NCBI GenBank assembly: GCA_034509925.1
Contig: CM067527.1
Location: 13,232,501 to 13,296,500 of the forward strand
Length of the DNA: 64,000 nt
Direction: 5' to 3'
DNA from: Hirudinaria manillensis
Taxonomy: Eukaryota; Annelida; Clitellata; Hirudinida; Hirudinidae
The stretch's first letter is position 1. Every line of letters starts with the position of its first letter. Below the pieces are notes generated by a model. It searched no databases and was not told the DNA's origin. It worked only from the letters and a program-made list of their open reading frames with translations. A program made the translations under genes and the position numbers. Of this stretch, positions 31,988 to 46,023 are shown one piece after another.

Positions 31988-34900
31988 CTACAATTGTTCC
32001 TCAAGATTTCTAGAAGGTGGTGCTTCATCCTCTTCCTCCTCCTGATCGGTGGATTCTTCTACCCTCTCGATATGAAGGCTCTCCGTATGTGGACTCCAGA
32101 TATGTGGACTCCAGATATGTGATCTCTCGATATTTGATCTTTCGATATGTGGACTGTGGATATGTGGACTGTGGATATGTGGACTCTCGATATGTGGACT
32201 CTCGGTATGTGGTCTCTCGATATGTGGACTCTCGAAACGTGGACTCTCGATATGTGGACTGTGGATATGTGGACTCTCGATATGTGGACTCTCGAAACGT
32301 GGACTCTCGATATGTGGACTCTCGAAACGTGGACTCTCGAAATGTGGACTATATTGAGCTCTCTGCAGATGCTGAGTTGGCTTCGTGGTTGCTAGTTTTA
32401 GATTTGTAACCATCTATTCAACTGTCCATCCACTTTTTTGCATAAAAATAAAACACTTACTCAAATCAAAGGCCACTGTAATAAATCCAACCACAAGCAA
32501 CGCCAGCAATATGAGGCCATACAAGAACATCCTCAAAGTTTCATTTTCGTTTTCTGTTGTTAAATGTTCTGGGGTAAACACTTCAAGAGATTCCGTGGAT
32601 GACGGTTTTGTCCTAGCTGAAATGGAATTGATTAGTTTCTGTGATTAACTAGAATTAATTGATTCTACATTTTTTCGATCAACCTTTAATGCATTTATGA
32701 TTGGCACCTTTCCTAAACCCTGCCATACACTGGCATGTATAACTACCATAGCTGTTCACGCAGAGCGAAATGTTAACGTCGCAGGGGTCACCCACTTTGC
32801 ATTCATCGATATCTGAAAATAGGTGTCCGAAAATAACGGCATTAATTCAAATATCGAAAATTTTAAATTAATTGCGAGCAAAAACTATAAATAATTTGCA
32901 AAGCCTTAAAGAAATATGGCCTTTTGCTGTCGGAGTAGACCAAAAACTGCCGAACGAGCAAAAATTACATTTGAAATAGTTTTTTTTTTAAATTAGCAAA
33001 TATGTTTATTAAAGAGTATTAAAGACTCTAGAAAAATACAAAAATAGATTTAGAAAATGGGAGATAATTATGAATGAGAAAACTCAGAATAAAGATTATT
33101 ATTATAATTATTATTCACAGTTACAAAAACAGAAAATAATCTATGAAGTTTTGGGATTTAAAGTTTAGGATTGGGTTACTAAAATTAATTTTTTGATCGA
33201 TTTATTTAAAAAAAACTTTTGGAATAACATTCGAAAAGTGACCTTCGCAGACTTTGATGTAGTTATAACTTTCGACTTTCAATCCAGGATCACATCTGCA
33301 AATGTAGGAGCCATCAGAGTTTATACATATGGCAGTGGTATCGCAGTCGTGAATATTTATCATACATTCGTCGATATCTGTTCAATTGTTTCAAAGTAAT
33401 TAAAGTAATACTACTTAATACAATTTAAGAAAATGTCTATCTGTCAATAAAGTTAAAAACTACTTTATGGCATTTTTGAATGGTATAATATAATGGTGTA
33501 ATAAGGTTCCTTCAGTTTGTAAATAATTAAATAATTAAATAAATATGCGTTTTAAATCATACATTACATTTGAAATGTCTAATGTCAAAACGTATATTTT
33601 TAATATAATAACACTTGTACATACAGATAAATAAGATTCGGATATTTTTAAACAAATTTACATTATAAACCAGCATTCAATGAAAGAACTATTTGTGCAC
33701 ATACCTTGGCATTTGTACAAAGAGGTTCTCGAGTAACCTTGGGTGCAATTGCAGAAAAACGAACCTTTGGTATTGTGGCATCTGGTTGTTGTCCGATCAC
33801 AAAGACTGAACTCAGTGCATTCGTCTACGTCTATGAAAAAATTTGAGAAGCCCAAATAAACCTTAACTCAAATTGTTACATGTTGCATATATATTTGTAT
33901 ATGTGTTTGTAGACAGATGATTGGATGTACAAAAAAATAAGTGGATGAATAAATAATGCTCATTCAACCTTGACACTCGGACTTAACGAAGTGGTAACCT
34001 ATCCAACAACTGCAATAAAAAGATCCACTGATGTTGGTGCAGTTTGACGGGCAAGGCCCTTTAGGATCCTCACATTCGTCAATATCTGTGGATTAGAAAC
34101 ATACTAAAACGTACATCTTTTTTTCTTCAATTCTTTCTGCTTCACAAAAATTACCCCAGTTTCACATTTTAATAATTAAGTTAAATCAACTCAAATCCCA
34201 TTTGACAAATTGCTGAAGTTGTTTGCTATTTTTGGATTATTTACTTTACTAAAGTTCATTGAATCGTATTGCAACGCAGGACCTGAGTGGACGTCTAGTT
34301 AAACCTAACTACAAAAACAGGCTAAAAAGTAAAATGGTTATGGGAATCATCAGTTGGATTTTACCTATACAAACATTTTCAGTGACTCTATCTGGCTGGT
34401 ATCCATCTTTACATTTGCACTGGTAACTACCATCGTTGTTTAGGCACGTTGATGCCTCTTGATCGCACACGCTGTAAACCATGCACTCGTCAATGTCTGG
34501 AATTTAGCAGTGACTTTAAAATTACACTAAAACCATACACGTATTTCATACATTTAGTTATATTTTTATAATTTATTATTGAATTTATTATTATCTTAGA
34601 GGCTCAAAAGTATTTAATGATTGGCTGTTGCATAGATATAAATAACTTAACGTTATTTGCTGCCCATAATCGATCTAATTCTATCTCTTTAAATGTAGGT
34701 TGCCTCCTTAACGAGAATAATTCCTTACGAGCATCCTCGGCTTCACCGTTATATAAATATTTTTTTTTCAAATTTCTGTGGTGTTGTTCTATTTTGGTGA
34801 CTCCAAAAAGATGAATAAATAAATAAATAAAGTAGATTGCCATCTATCGAAGAGTTCTGTATCATTACAAGAACCGTTACCGATGCATTCCTTAGGACCA

Positions 34901-37793
34901 GTCTTTTTGTAACCTATGCGGCACTTGCATCCAAAACTGCCAGCAGAATTCCAACAAATCTGTCTCCAAGTGCAGCTTCCGTAGTTATAGCATTCATTGA
35001 TATCTACATAATTGAATTTCTATTATAGTGAATATTGCAGAAATACAACACGTGATGATAATAATAAATGTTTTATGAACTCATTATTAGATTAATAACC
35101 TAAAGGCGACATTGCATCAAAATCAATCGTAGATAAATACTAATTTATCATCCTTGCTGTTGCTTAATAAGACAGCATCTGATCACCTGTGCAAGTAGAG
35201 TAGAAGTCATTTTGAAAACCGGGGTTACATTTGCAAACGGAATCATAGTGCACAAACGTATCATTGTAGGTGAAACATTGGTTACTTCCACAATCACCGT
35301 TGTTCACTCTGCAATCTTTGAAGATTTATATTTAAACAAACGATTAAAATATTCAGTAATGACTGATCAACATTTTAATATTTATTAAAATATCGCTAAA
35401 TTAGTTCGTGCTTTCATTAATATGTTGACACAAGTGAACTTCAAAACGCAATTAAAATTCAGTTCCAATCACCTCGAATATCGCAAAAGATTCCTTTGTA
35501 TCCGGGTTTACAGGGAGTGCAGCGTTTTTCGTCCATAATGCAATCGATGCTAATGTTTTCAGCGCCTCTCAGATATTCATAATCTGAATATAATTTAAGA
35601 ACTATTATATTACATAACATTGGCAATAACAATAGCAATGGTTTGCAAACTATCCGAATGGGTAGCGTCGGTATTGATGTTGGTATGGTATTGACTATGG
35701 TAATGATAATTATTTATGTGTTCCAACCAAATCTGCCATACTTCAAGTTATAGGGATTAGGCTTAGTGTTAGGGGTCAGGGTCGGGGTTAGGATTGTAGT
35801 ACTATTGAAATGTCATCATTTCGTTCTAGAATTGCATCGAATCCTATCATGCTATACACTCCTAACAATCGGCCATTACAAATAATAAGAATAATATGTA
35901 ATGTTACTCTGAGTATATGACAATTATTAGCAGTAGTTATTATAATTATTTATTTATTTATTTTGCAAAACTTTCAAATACAAGATTTCAATCTGTCTGT
36001 GAATAAAATTAATTAATTTCTAAAATGAAAATGAAATTCTTTAATATTTCATACAATCTTCTGCAAATTACTGCAAATAATAATATTTAAATACCCGTAA
36101 AATAAATTGAATTGTAATTTCCTCCTGCGCACAGTTGTAAGTAGCCGCAGCGAAAGTGACAATTTTCCACTTCTGTTGGTTCTTGTTCATTTAGGTATTG
36201 ATAACATCCACAGCTCTCGTTCTTGGAGGCAATTATTTTAATTATTAATTTTAATTATAATTAATATTAATTATATTTTAATTATTACAATGTGGATAAA
36301 AGAATGGATAGATATATGAATGGATTGCAATGGATTAATGAACTTCTAATGTATATTTGGTAAGTTCTGGGATTGTTCTAAGTCTAAGCATTTTAAGTAC
36401 TGTGTAAGCTGTTCTTTAGAATAACTAAGTATGCAATTATATGAAACTAATAATTAAGGCTTAAATATTTTCTAAGAGAGGCCTCTAAATTTAACTAGTT
36501 TATTAGTCACAATTACGTTTGGCACTTTGGTCATGCAGTCCTAATCATGTGCCAAATGAGCTTCGTTTTAGGCATTAATGTTTGTATCATCTTCATCTTA
36601 GTTTTTTTAATGAATATGGCTTAGATAAAATTTTTTTCTGGGAAAGTCATTGAGAATTAGTGCTAATGTCAATAGACTACCATACAACTTGCGAGTACCT
36701 TAACACCTGCAAAGGTGTAGTTCATGTCGTAACAGTGGTAGATGCATTCGCTGACGTTGGAAACTTTGCGGTCTTCAACGGTGCCATTATGCTCAAAACA
36801 TCCGACAAACAGCTCGATATAAGAAGCTAAAACATCAGCTGCATTTATTAGAATATCAATTGATTCTTATAAACTAAAAATATAAAAATAAAAATATATT
36901 CAATGGTTGGTCAATGGGCATTAAATTACATTTTAATAAATGTAATAAAATGTTTTTAAATCCTTAATTTTAACCAAAAATCAATCTCCTAATGGAATCA
37001 GTAATTCTTAAATTAATAATATTTAAAATTAATTTCATAATTATGATAAAGTCGGCTAAAAGACTAACCGATTCCATCAACTGATATCTCATACAGTTCC
37101 AAAGGTACGTCAACTTTAATCTCAATAAAGCGACCTCTACTGGAGCAGTTAAATGGGATGAAAGTATCGTTAGCGCGACCTTTGAGGCAAGCTTTTCTTT
37201 TACTTGAATGGGTTTTCCCTTTCACTGTGACTTTCACAGTACTTTGAAATGGCACTGTAATGTAAGGGAATGTCAGATCAAAAAGAAATTTGATCTTTAA
37301 ATACGTGAATTTCCTGTGAAACTGAAAATTTGGAAATTATATAAATTAATAAATCCAAATGAGAGAAGAATCAAAACAACCAAAAAAAAAAGGACACATC
37401 TGATGATGATGAACGATTGTTATAAATGAATGGAACTGTTATCGTATGCCATCAGACGAAAGTAGGAGTGAAAACTATTGTCATACATAAAACTTCAGAT
37501 CTTATACTGAACCTACCGCTTTTTGCGAACAGTGATACCTTTCCTACGTGATGTTCTGAGCCGAGTTCAACAATCAGTATCGAGTCGAAAGTAATTGAGA
37601 ATGAATTATTGCCAACTTGTGTTCCGAGTTGAGAATAATTCACAGCTTTGGTGGCTTCCCCGTTTTTATAATGGACCATGAAGAGATTATTCCTTTGTTG
37701 TTGTATAGGTAATTCTTGGGCGTGGTTATCGAGCAAATATAGCAGCAACAGATTGCATCGTAAGATCATTTCCCTAAGTATGTGTTTATCCAT
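31988..37793 (-). CDS. Receptor gene C (FTP-WSC-EGF-TM), tail with SPHIE minisatellite
   Basis: Complete family member. Exons: 37793-37517 (signal peptide MILRCNLLLLYLL, FTP part 1), 37254-37069 (FTP part 2, CSSRGRFIEIKV), 36826-36699 and 36221-36095 (WSC), 35583-35473 (laminin-EGF-like), 35315-35187 (variant EGF), calcium-binding EGFs 35003-34881, 34496-34365, 34085-33969, 33830-33705, 33377-33243, 32812-32684, then 32616-32461 (transmembrane, ends phase 1). The cytoplasmic exon has two phase-compatible acceptors. CTAG|CAACC gives a tail of about 19 ESPHI-type five-residue repeats ending at 31988. TAG|ATGG, 22 nt upstream, gives a 21-residue tail (NGYKSKTSNHEAN ... ESSI) that stops near 32350. 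Which is used cannot be told from sequence. Confidence 0.85.
32085..32352. repeat. 15-bp minisatellite in last exon of gene C
   Basis: About 19 copies of tatgtggactctcga (plus strand) with variants. On the minus strand it reads E-S-P-H-I repeats. No stop occurs in several frames of either strand, so openness alone does not prove it is coding. Confidence 0.92.
33969..35590 (-). repeat. Segment of gene C nearly identical to gene B
   Basis: Partner of 27205-28560. The only large difference is about 260 bp at 34530-34790, in an intron, present here and absent in B. Confidence 0.85.
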
Positions 37794-38151
37794 AATGTTA
37801 TGACGTAATCCTGGCTTTAAACGAGGGCAATGCCTAACCTAATTTCTATTAATGTTGTTTGATGTTCATCACAATCAAATTGTTCTTGAAATGTTGAATA
37901 TTTTCTTTTAAATTGAGCTTTGAGATCTAATTACATTAGATTAATTATATTAAGTTCATCATACGACAACGCCATCTCACGAAACACAAAAGGCAAAGAT
38001 GGATGAAAAAAGTTTAATTTTCCGTGGCTCATTTTTTTTCTTTTAAATAATTAAAACACAGTTCTTGAAAAATAGTAAAAAAAAAACAGTTTGTTCTGTC
38101 AACTATAGTGGAACATGTCGTCCTCCTAAGCAAAGATGGAACCCAAATCTA

Positions 38152-41100
38152 TCAGTAATAGTCGTCATCATCGAGCGTTGATTCGCTTTCAGAATAACTT
38201 TCACTCGACCTTTGCCACCTCAAACTATCTATAGACAAATTAAATATATGACTTGTTAAATTAATTTATAATTGTCCAGATTTATATTTATTAAATCTAC
38301 TTTTAATAAAATCTCCTTTGAATAATCAAGCATTTAAATCCAGTGGCATACCAATTGTTTCAATCAGAGGCCAATTATTATTATAGTATTATTATTAATA
38401 TTATTATTTCATTTTAAAAAAATTAGAAAGGGCTCACTTATTTTCACGATGATCATGATCAAAACCATGCTTAGGCCAAAAAGAGGAAAGACAATATAGG
38501 ATAATATCCGACCTAACTTGAATTCGGCTAAGACGGGGGATAGATCGGTGGAAAAATAGTAAAAATCTCCACCTTCTATGGTCGTGTTGCTAACTTCTGC
38601 GAACCAATTTGTGTCATGAAATAATTTTAGTTCATGAATTTTGCGAATTTAAAAAAAAAGTTAGACACATCTATTCATCCAAATCGAAATAATTTCTATT
38701 CATCAAGTCGAACCTGGCACTTTGCAAGTAAAATTGTCCGCTTTTACGTAACCTGCCCGACAAGGACATGAATAACCACCGCGATGGTTTAGACAGATTG
38801 ATTTCTCCAAATTACAAATATTATACACTTTGCATTCATCGATATCTGATGGGGAGATTTAAACAACCAAATATTGGTTAGTCAGGCTTTATTATACAGA
38901 TATTATAAGACCAAACCCTAACCTAACTCTCACCCCAACCTTAATCAACTGAACATTGGTTAGTAAGGCTTTATTATACAGATATTATAAGACCGTAATC
39001 AGTAGGGATGTGTCGGATTCGAATTTTTTTTTAATCCGGCCATATTTATACATTAATCGAATAGTAATCGGTAATTAATAACGCTTTGAACTGATGTCCT
39101 AAATCAAACTAAATAAATATATGCTATCATCAGATTCATCTTACATTCAATGGAATTAAGGATGATTATGGCAAAAGGTAAGTAAACACAATAGACCATT
39201 TCAACATTATGTAAAATTAGTAATTAAGTGACCTTAAAACTACGTGTAATTGCAATTTGCATGTGCAATGTAATACTTCAGGTACCTTCGCAAATGGTTA
39301 GGTAAGCATATTTCTGGTACAGAAATCCTGGTCCACACCCGCACTTAAAGGAGCCAGCGGTGTTGACACAATCGGCAGATTTGTCGCATGAGTGCAAACC
39401 CAAATCACATTCATCAATATCTTTTGAATATTCATGTTTTCTGATTATTCCATTTCATTACATTTATGAGAAATTTTTTTTTTATCTTAATGCCATGATG
39501 CATTTCTACGCCTTGGGACCTTTAAAATATAAACGGAATATGCCTGATAATGCAATCGATACATTTGCGATTTTTAAAACGCCTGTTACATCCATGGAGA
39601 ATGTCGACACTGACAAATTTTATCAAACCCTAAGCGAAACAACCAAAAGGCAAAAAATAAAATGAAATAAAAGTAGCAATGTAATTATTAAAAAACAAAC
39701 AAATGAATTCGAAGTTCAGGTAATTTGGTGAACCAGAAATTAGCCCTAGCCCTTTAACCCTAACCAAGAAGTTCTACCCAAGTATGTCATGAGGTCTCCC
39801 CTTCCAAGTATTCTCAGATCTGATGGAACAGGTTGATGGAATAAGGAGTATTCTCAGATGGTACTCCAGAATTGTAAAAAAAATCTCAAATTTCTCTCTA
39901 TGTTTCAACCCAAAGATGTTTCAACCCAAATGGGCCCTTTGCGAAAAGTCAATGATTTTTTTTTTCGAGAAAATTGAGGCTCAAATGGAGTCAACTTTCA
40001 AACTGCCATATTCAAAAAAAAAAAAGGACAAAGGAGTTCAAGTGTAGTTCTGATTATTCTTCGAGTTGTTTAAGTTGTTGACGCGTTGAATACAGGTTAG
40101 TTGTTAGTTGAAGTATACTTTAAATCGGATTTAGAAACTGCTTTGTCGCTGATAATATTCAATACAACATTTACCACGTAGGAATTCTCCGAGCTCCTTC
40201 AATCGGAATGTTGATGGATTGCGTTATAAATGTTTAAGTCATAAAATTAAGCAACAAAACTTGAACAAGGTCCTAACCAGCACATGAATATTTATTTATT
40301 CGTTCAAATCCTGGCTTGCAGAGGCAGCTGTAGGAGCCCATCTCGTTAATACAGTTCGTCGAAATAGAGTCGCACAAGTCGGAACCTGTGCATTCGTCGA
40401 CATCTAATAATAAAAATAATTCCTGATAAATAAATAAATAAAATAAAATTCCTGGCAAATAAAAAAAAATTGTCTTAAAAATGGAATTAAATTTATAATC
40501 AGTCATCAAAATTTATGACAGACAAAAACTACATATTTTTAAAGATTTGTAATGCAATCAATTGATGCAAATATTTGTAGCTCATTTATTTCGTGTGAGG
40601 TGAATTAGAACTCAGATTACGATGTTACAATAAGTGTTGCAAATTAGGATAAAATGTTGAAAATATAGATAGATTAAATGTTACAAACTATCTTAATACG
40701 GCAGTCCCTAAAAAGCAAATCGAATTTCAACCTTGGCAAATAAAGTCTGTGACTCTTCCAAATCCGGTCAAGCATTGGCAGTAGTAAGAACCCAGAGTAT
40801 TTTTGCACTTGGAATTTTTACTGTCGCACGGCGATTTCAGGCATTCATCAGTATCTTATTTATTTCAAATATAATACAAAGATATAACAACAAATTAAAT
40901 TTCAAATGCCATAACGCATAAATATTTCTTTAATAGTTTTGACAGCGCAACTAGTTCTCCTCTTAATCTGAGACCGATTTAAAAAGTCTTTTTATTTTGT
41001 AAAGAAAATAAAAGATGAGAATTGACAGGTCTCTTTTTAGTCACCATTTCTTAGGAGAAGATAATAATATAATGATTATTAATCACAAGAAACTCACAGA

Positions 41101-44100
41101 AGCATCAAGTAGTGAAGCAGCATCACAATCAAAGCTAATGTGCAAAAGTAGAGTTGCTAACCTAGGCAGGCAAACGCCGAAAAATCCTTAAATCCAATTT
41201 TACAGGGGCAAGAGTACGCACCCACCGAGTTCTGGCAGTTAGTAGAGTTACTGTCACAGGAGTTAGAGCCAGTCTCGCATTCATCAATATCTGAAATAAA
41301 TATGGTCAACATCGATATCTGCGGGATTTTTTTTTATCTGAAGTCCTAACTTACGAGGTCTTGAAGAAACATCTTTATGAATTTAAGAACAAAAACAATT
41401 CAATTTATATAGCGCTAAGTATTGCATATGATTGTTTCATTCTCCCGGCTATAGCTTTTCCTTCCGGCAAATCAGTTTTAAATGCTTAAATGACACAAGA
41501 ATACAAGAGATATATAATCACTTTTGTACAAAATGCCTTTTCATTTATTTCTTCGAAATCCAGCTATTCAACTTACTAACCATTACAAGACCTAGAGTCT
41601 TGTTGTCCAAATCCATCTAAACACTTGCAAGAGTAGCTACCAGGCAGGTTTTCACACGAAGTTGATTGTTTGTCGCAGATCAGCGGATCGAAGCATTCGT
41701 CGATGTCTTGGATGATAATTTTGTTCCATTTCATGCATTTAATTTAAATTTACCAAAACAACCGATACTTTTAAATACGAAGGAAGATCAAATTATAAAA
41801 TTTGCCCTAACCCTAACCCTAACCCTGTTAGTAGTAATAGACAGATAAATAATTGCTCAATTAATATTTTAAAAAAAATTGACGTTTTACAAAGAAATAT
41901 TAGCTTAAATAATCTGACGATATGCACGAACACACGCTTACCCTCGCAACGTTTAACGTAATGCGCCAGGAAACCCTTTGAGCAGTGGCAAACTGAATTC
42001 TCCATGTTACTTCCGTTAAAGGTCTTACATAGGTGTAATCCACAAGCGCCATTGGAATTCTGGCAATCTGACTCCATTTAAATGTTTGTAATCATTTTTT
42101 AAAAACATGTTCTAAGGTATTTATAGTCGGTTTATGGATTATAACTTAATGCTAGATTCCAGGGGAGCAGACAACATCATGAAGCTGTTCGTTTGTTCCC
42201 CAGGGTTTCCGCTCTTTCACGGTGTAAATAATTATTAAAATATAATTATTAATGTAATGTTAACGCATATAATATATTTAATTTGATATAATATTAATGT
42301 TTAAACTAATGTTTAAAGCTAAAGAAAACATTATGTTTAATATCTGATTATCTTAAAATTACGCAATTCACCGATTTCGATATAACTGGTCCAAAATATT
42401 TAAATTAACACTCATTCATATACTGAAAGAATTCCATTCATACCACAGTTTGTATTTTAAAGCACTGCGTATAAATATTTTTTAATTCCCATCTTTTTAA
42501 AACATTCATTGCAACATAAAACCTCGGCGTATGCAAGGTATTCCTCTGAAACCTGGCTCGCAAGGGGAACAATGTTCAATGTTCCCAAGGCAATCTATAG
42601 TCACGGGTGCTTGTCGTTCAAAATCTTCGTAATCTAAAGAACGAATATAATTTGGCAATTTATTTTAAATTTTATTAACTCCTAAAATGATAATTGACTT
42701 TGGACGCACGAGATTAACCTGCCAAATAAAGTGGTAACGTACTCCCATCTCCAACCAAATGACCTTTATCACTCTCCAATGGACAACGGACGATGTCCGC
42801 CCTTTGCAAATGATCTACTCTCTTAAGGCAAATGCATTTGGAATTCTAGGAAGCACCAGGCAATAGTTAAATGTAATTTTTCAGCAAATCACGTCTTATT
42901 TTACCTTGACTCCTGCAAATGTATCTTTAGATTGACTGCAGTAAGCAAGGCAGTCGCGGAAGTTCATCATTAAAGGAAAACTTGACGTATCTTCTATGTA
43001 CTCAAAGCAACCGTAAAATAGTTCCATAAAAGAAACTTGAAATTTAAACCGTCAAATTGAATTTTTCTTAACCTGAAATCAACTTTTTCCAAGACTCACC
43101 AATTCCTTGAAAGATCCACAGCGTAAGCTCAGCATAATTCGAGCTTGTGAAGTGCAAAAATCTAGAAAAACCTTTACAGCTGAAAGACATGATATCACCT
43201 GAAGCCATCGAGGGGCAGTTTTTTTTCCTTGGACCATAGGGCGAATCTCCTCCCAGGAAGACATTCAACGTTTCTTTAGAATAATTATATTTTAATGATT
43301 ATCAATTAGAATTAGGACGATATTGTGATAGATTATGTGATAGAAAACTAAACGGTTCACAAAAGAAATATTCCGATATAATTAATTCATTCTTTATTTT
43401 CCTATCAACTTAAATGATGCACGGTAACTGCAACTAAAACATTACCTGAAGAGCAAGAAAATACAATCTTGTCGAATTGTTAACAACTTAAACTGAATTT
43501 CAATCAAATGAAGATTTTAGATTTTAGGAATAATAAGATCGGTTTTTGTGGCGGAGTTGTGACTTTTTTTTGTGATATCATCTCAACTAATGTGAACAGT
43601 TTACAAATTTCAATTCAGTCTCAACTTAGGCCTCTCTTTTAAATCCTTAAGTGGAACGGTTTGTTGTGCCCTTGTGGGTTTAGTTGTGGATTGTTCATGT
43701 AATTTAACAAAAGAGGTGAACGCAAACGGTGATTGAAGAAGTTTGCTCGGCAGTCAAAGATTAATGAATTTATTTCATTTTAATTCTAATGTTTCGCTAC
43801 GTTCAAATTTTTTTTTAAAATAAAATTCATCATAAATCTGAAAAAAAAAAATTCTTCATCGTTACCTTTGTATTTCTTATTTATGCGAATCATTAGTAAA
43901 TCGACAAGAAATATAGAATGTAAATCTATTGTAACGACAGAACCAAAATTCACTAATCCAGCAAACGATTTCGTCACTGAAAGAGAATAGTTTACGCCGG
44001 CGAGATCGTAATAGATGGTCCGTTGATAGAGTGAACTGAGATTTTGATTTTGTAAAAAGGACGGTTTCGAGGTTAAAAGCAAAGAGACGAGTGCAAGGCC

Positions 44101-44148
44101 GAATCTATGCATGGCCTTGGAGTTGTTTATTAACTTTTTGAACGTCAT
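38152..44148 (-). CDS. Receptor gene D (FTP-WSC-EGF-TM), acidic Ser-rich tail
   Basis: Complete family member. Exons: 44148-43866 (FTP part 1; the second ATG at 44112, giving [13 protein letters not shown], makes the better signal peptide), 43273-43100 (FTP part 2), 43035-42905 and 42845-42719 (WSC), 42633-42523 (laminin-EGF-like), 42067-41942 (variant EGF), calcium-binding EGFs 41706-41581, 41290-41162, 40854-40732, 40403-40278, 39420-39286, 38845-38714, 38596-38438 (transmembrane, [18 protein letters not shown]) and 38228-38152 (tail). The tail is 25 residues, [18 protein letters not shown] then DDDDYY, with acidic-directed Ser/Thr kinase-like sites. The second WSC exon has [16 protein letters not shown] where paralogs have C...C...CG, so two of the eight conserved cysteines are missing. 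Confidence 0.87.
38873..38997. repeat. Direct repeat in intron of gene D
   Basis: A roughly 45-bp segment (ttggttag.caggctttattatacagatattataagacc) occurs twice, 79 bp apart, with a telomere-like aaccctaacctaac stretch between the copies. Confidence 0.8.
41802..41827 (-). repeat. Telomere-like repeats
   Basis: About 3.5 perfect CCCTAA units in an intron of gene D. Confidence 0.8.
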
Positions 44149-44476
44149 TGGTCAAACGAAATAAAATAGCTGCTTATTAATTGGAATAACTTTTTAATTC
44201 CAATAAAATTCGTTATTTGATATAATCCTATTAAAACACAAAATTCAAAATAAATTTTAAAAATAAATAATTTACAATTGTTATTAAAGAATTGATTGAA
44301 CTGCTTTTGCTCGATGACGTGATATCTTTTCGTTCACAAATTCAATGATTTCATCACATCAGTCCTATCTATCGATTAGTCAAATCAATCACCTGTACCA
44401 GTCAATCACAACAACCAATCACTCGGATGGGCAGAATTTACCTGCACGACTTTTCTTCCAAATAGAAATCAACCTT

Positions 44477-44609
<133 letters not shown>

Positions 44610-44758
44610 CCTTATCAAGCCTATCGAGCCTGTAAAACCGACTCTACCAATGATCAAAAACAAAATAACAACAATGTATTCTCATATCGTAGTCGTCATT
44701 ATTGAAATTATTGCACTAAGATAATTATTTGCAAACTGATCACAAAAATGTACAAATA

Positions 44759-45992
44759 TCACAAATCTTCTTCGATTGAATGTGAACTCCTTCTTTTCAA
44801 ATTCTTTATTATGTAACCTACAAAATAATTACTAATTTATTAATAATAATATTCATAATAAATTAAAAATAATTATTATTGTTCTATTAATATATATAAT
44901 TATTATGAACGATGGTGATAATAAATAATGTATAACATTTATACCTATTCATTCACCGATTTTATTCAGAAATGATAGCAATCTATTTCCCCTATAAACT
45001 TGTACAGAACTTGATAAAACATATTAATATTTTGAAAGATTTGAATGTACGGTAGCCTTTTTCTGCTTAATTTTATTGAGTTATTGGAGATGATGATAAT
45101 GATGATGATAATATTCTTCATATTATCTTATTTAATCAAATATAAAAATATCTGAAACTGGTGACGCGTTTAAAAGTAGGTCATGAAACGTTCAAAGCTG
45201 TTTTCTTTTCTAAATTGTAAAAAATTGTAAATTGTATTAAAGATAAAGGAATTAAAAAGGATTTCGGTTTAATTTGGAAATTGAGAAAAAGTTCAAGTTA
45301 AGAATCAATACTTTTGATCGAACCTTAAATATTCGTCCGCTTATAATTCCATTCTAAGTTTAGTCTCTGGATATCTATGGCTACTTTATGCAGGTTGCTT
45401 AAAGTATTCGAAATAATAAGAACATGAAATGGCCCGTTGGAATCTTACCGAAAGGCAGTACGGTGAAAGCTATGATCACAACAATTCCAAGGAAAGCGAA
45501 TAATCCATAAGCGAAGTAAATCGGTTGTATCAGGTTGTAGCCTTCTTCGTCGACATCGTAATCACTTTTGGCACGATAATCATCGATCCTATTTGAAATG
45601 GCTATGGACAATAATAAAAATAAAATTAATTAATTAAGGAATTAATTCAATTTAAAATCCAACCTAATGATCAATCGTGAACGTAATCTAAAAATGGAAA
45701 TCAACCTTTGCAGTGAGAATTGTTTACTTTTTCGAATCCAGATTGACATTGGCATTCAAATCCTTTTGGATAGTTTATGCAGAGAAACTTAGAACCTCTA
45801 CAGATATTGTGGTCCTTGCATTCGTCAATATCTTATATAATGTTAATATATATGTTTATAGTATAATTAATAAAATAATAAATATAAATAAAATAATAAA
45901 TAAAAATCTTTATTATTTATTTTTTATTTATTGAAACCAATTGACATTTCGCAACTTTAAATTGTTTATTAACTGAAAATAATAAATGTTAA

Positions 45993-46023
<31 letters not shown>

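Noticed and set aside
32017..32409. Plus-strand ORFs through the gene C minisatellite
   Set aside because: A stop-free 15-bp unit keeps several frames open on both strands. The minus-strand frame is the one next to the transmembrane exon.
41802..41827. True chromosome end
   Set aside because: Only about 3.5 CCCTAA units and gene exons continue on both sides, so it is interstitial.
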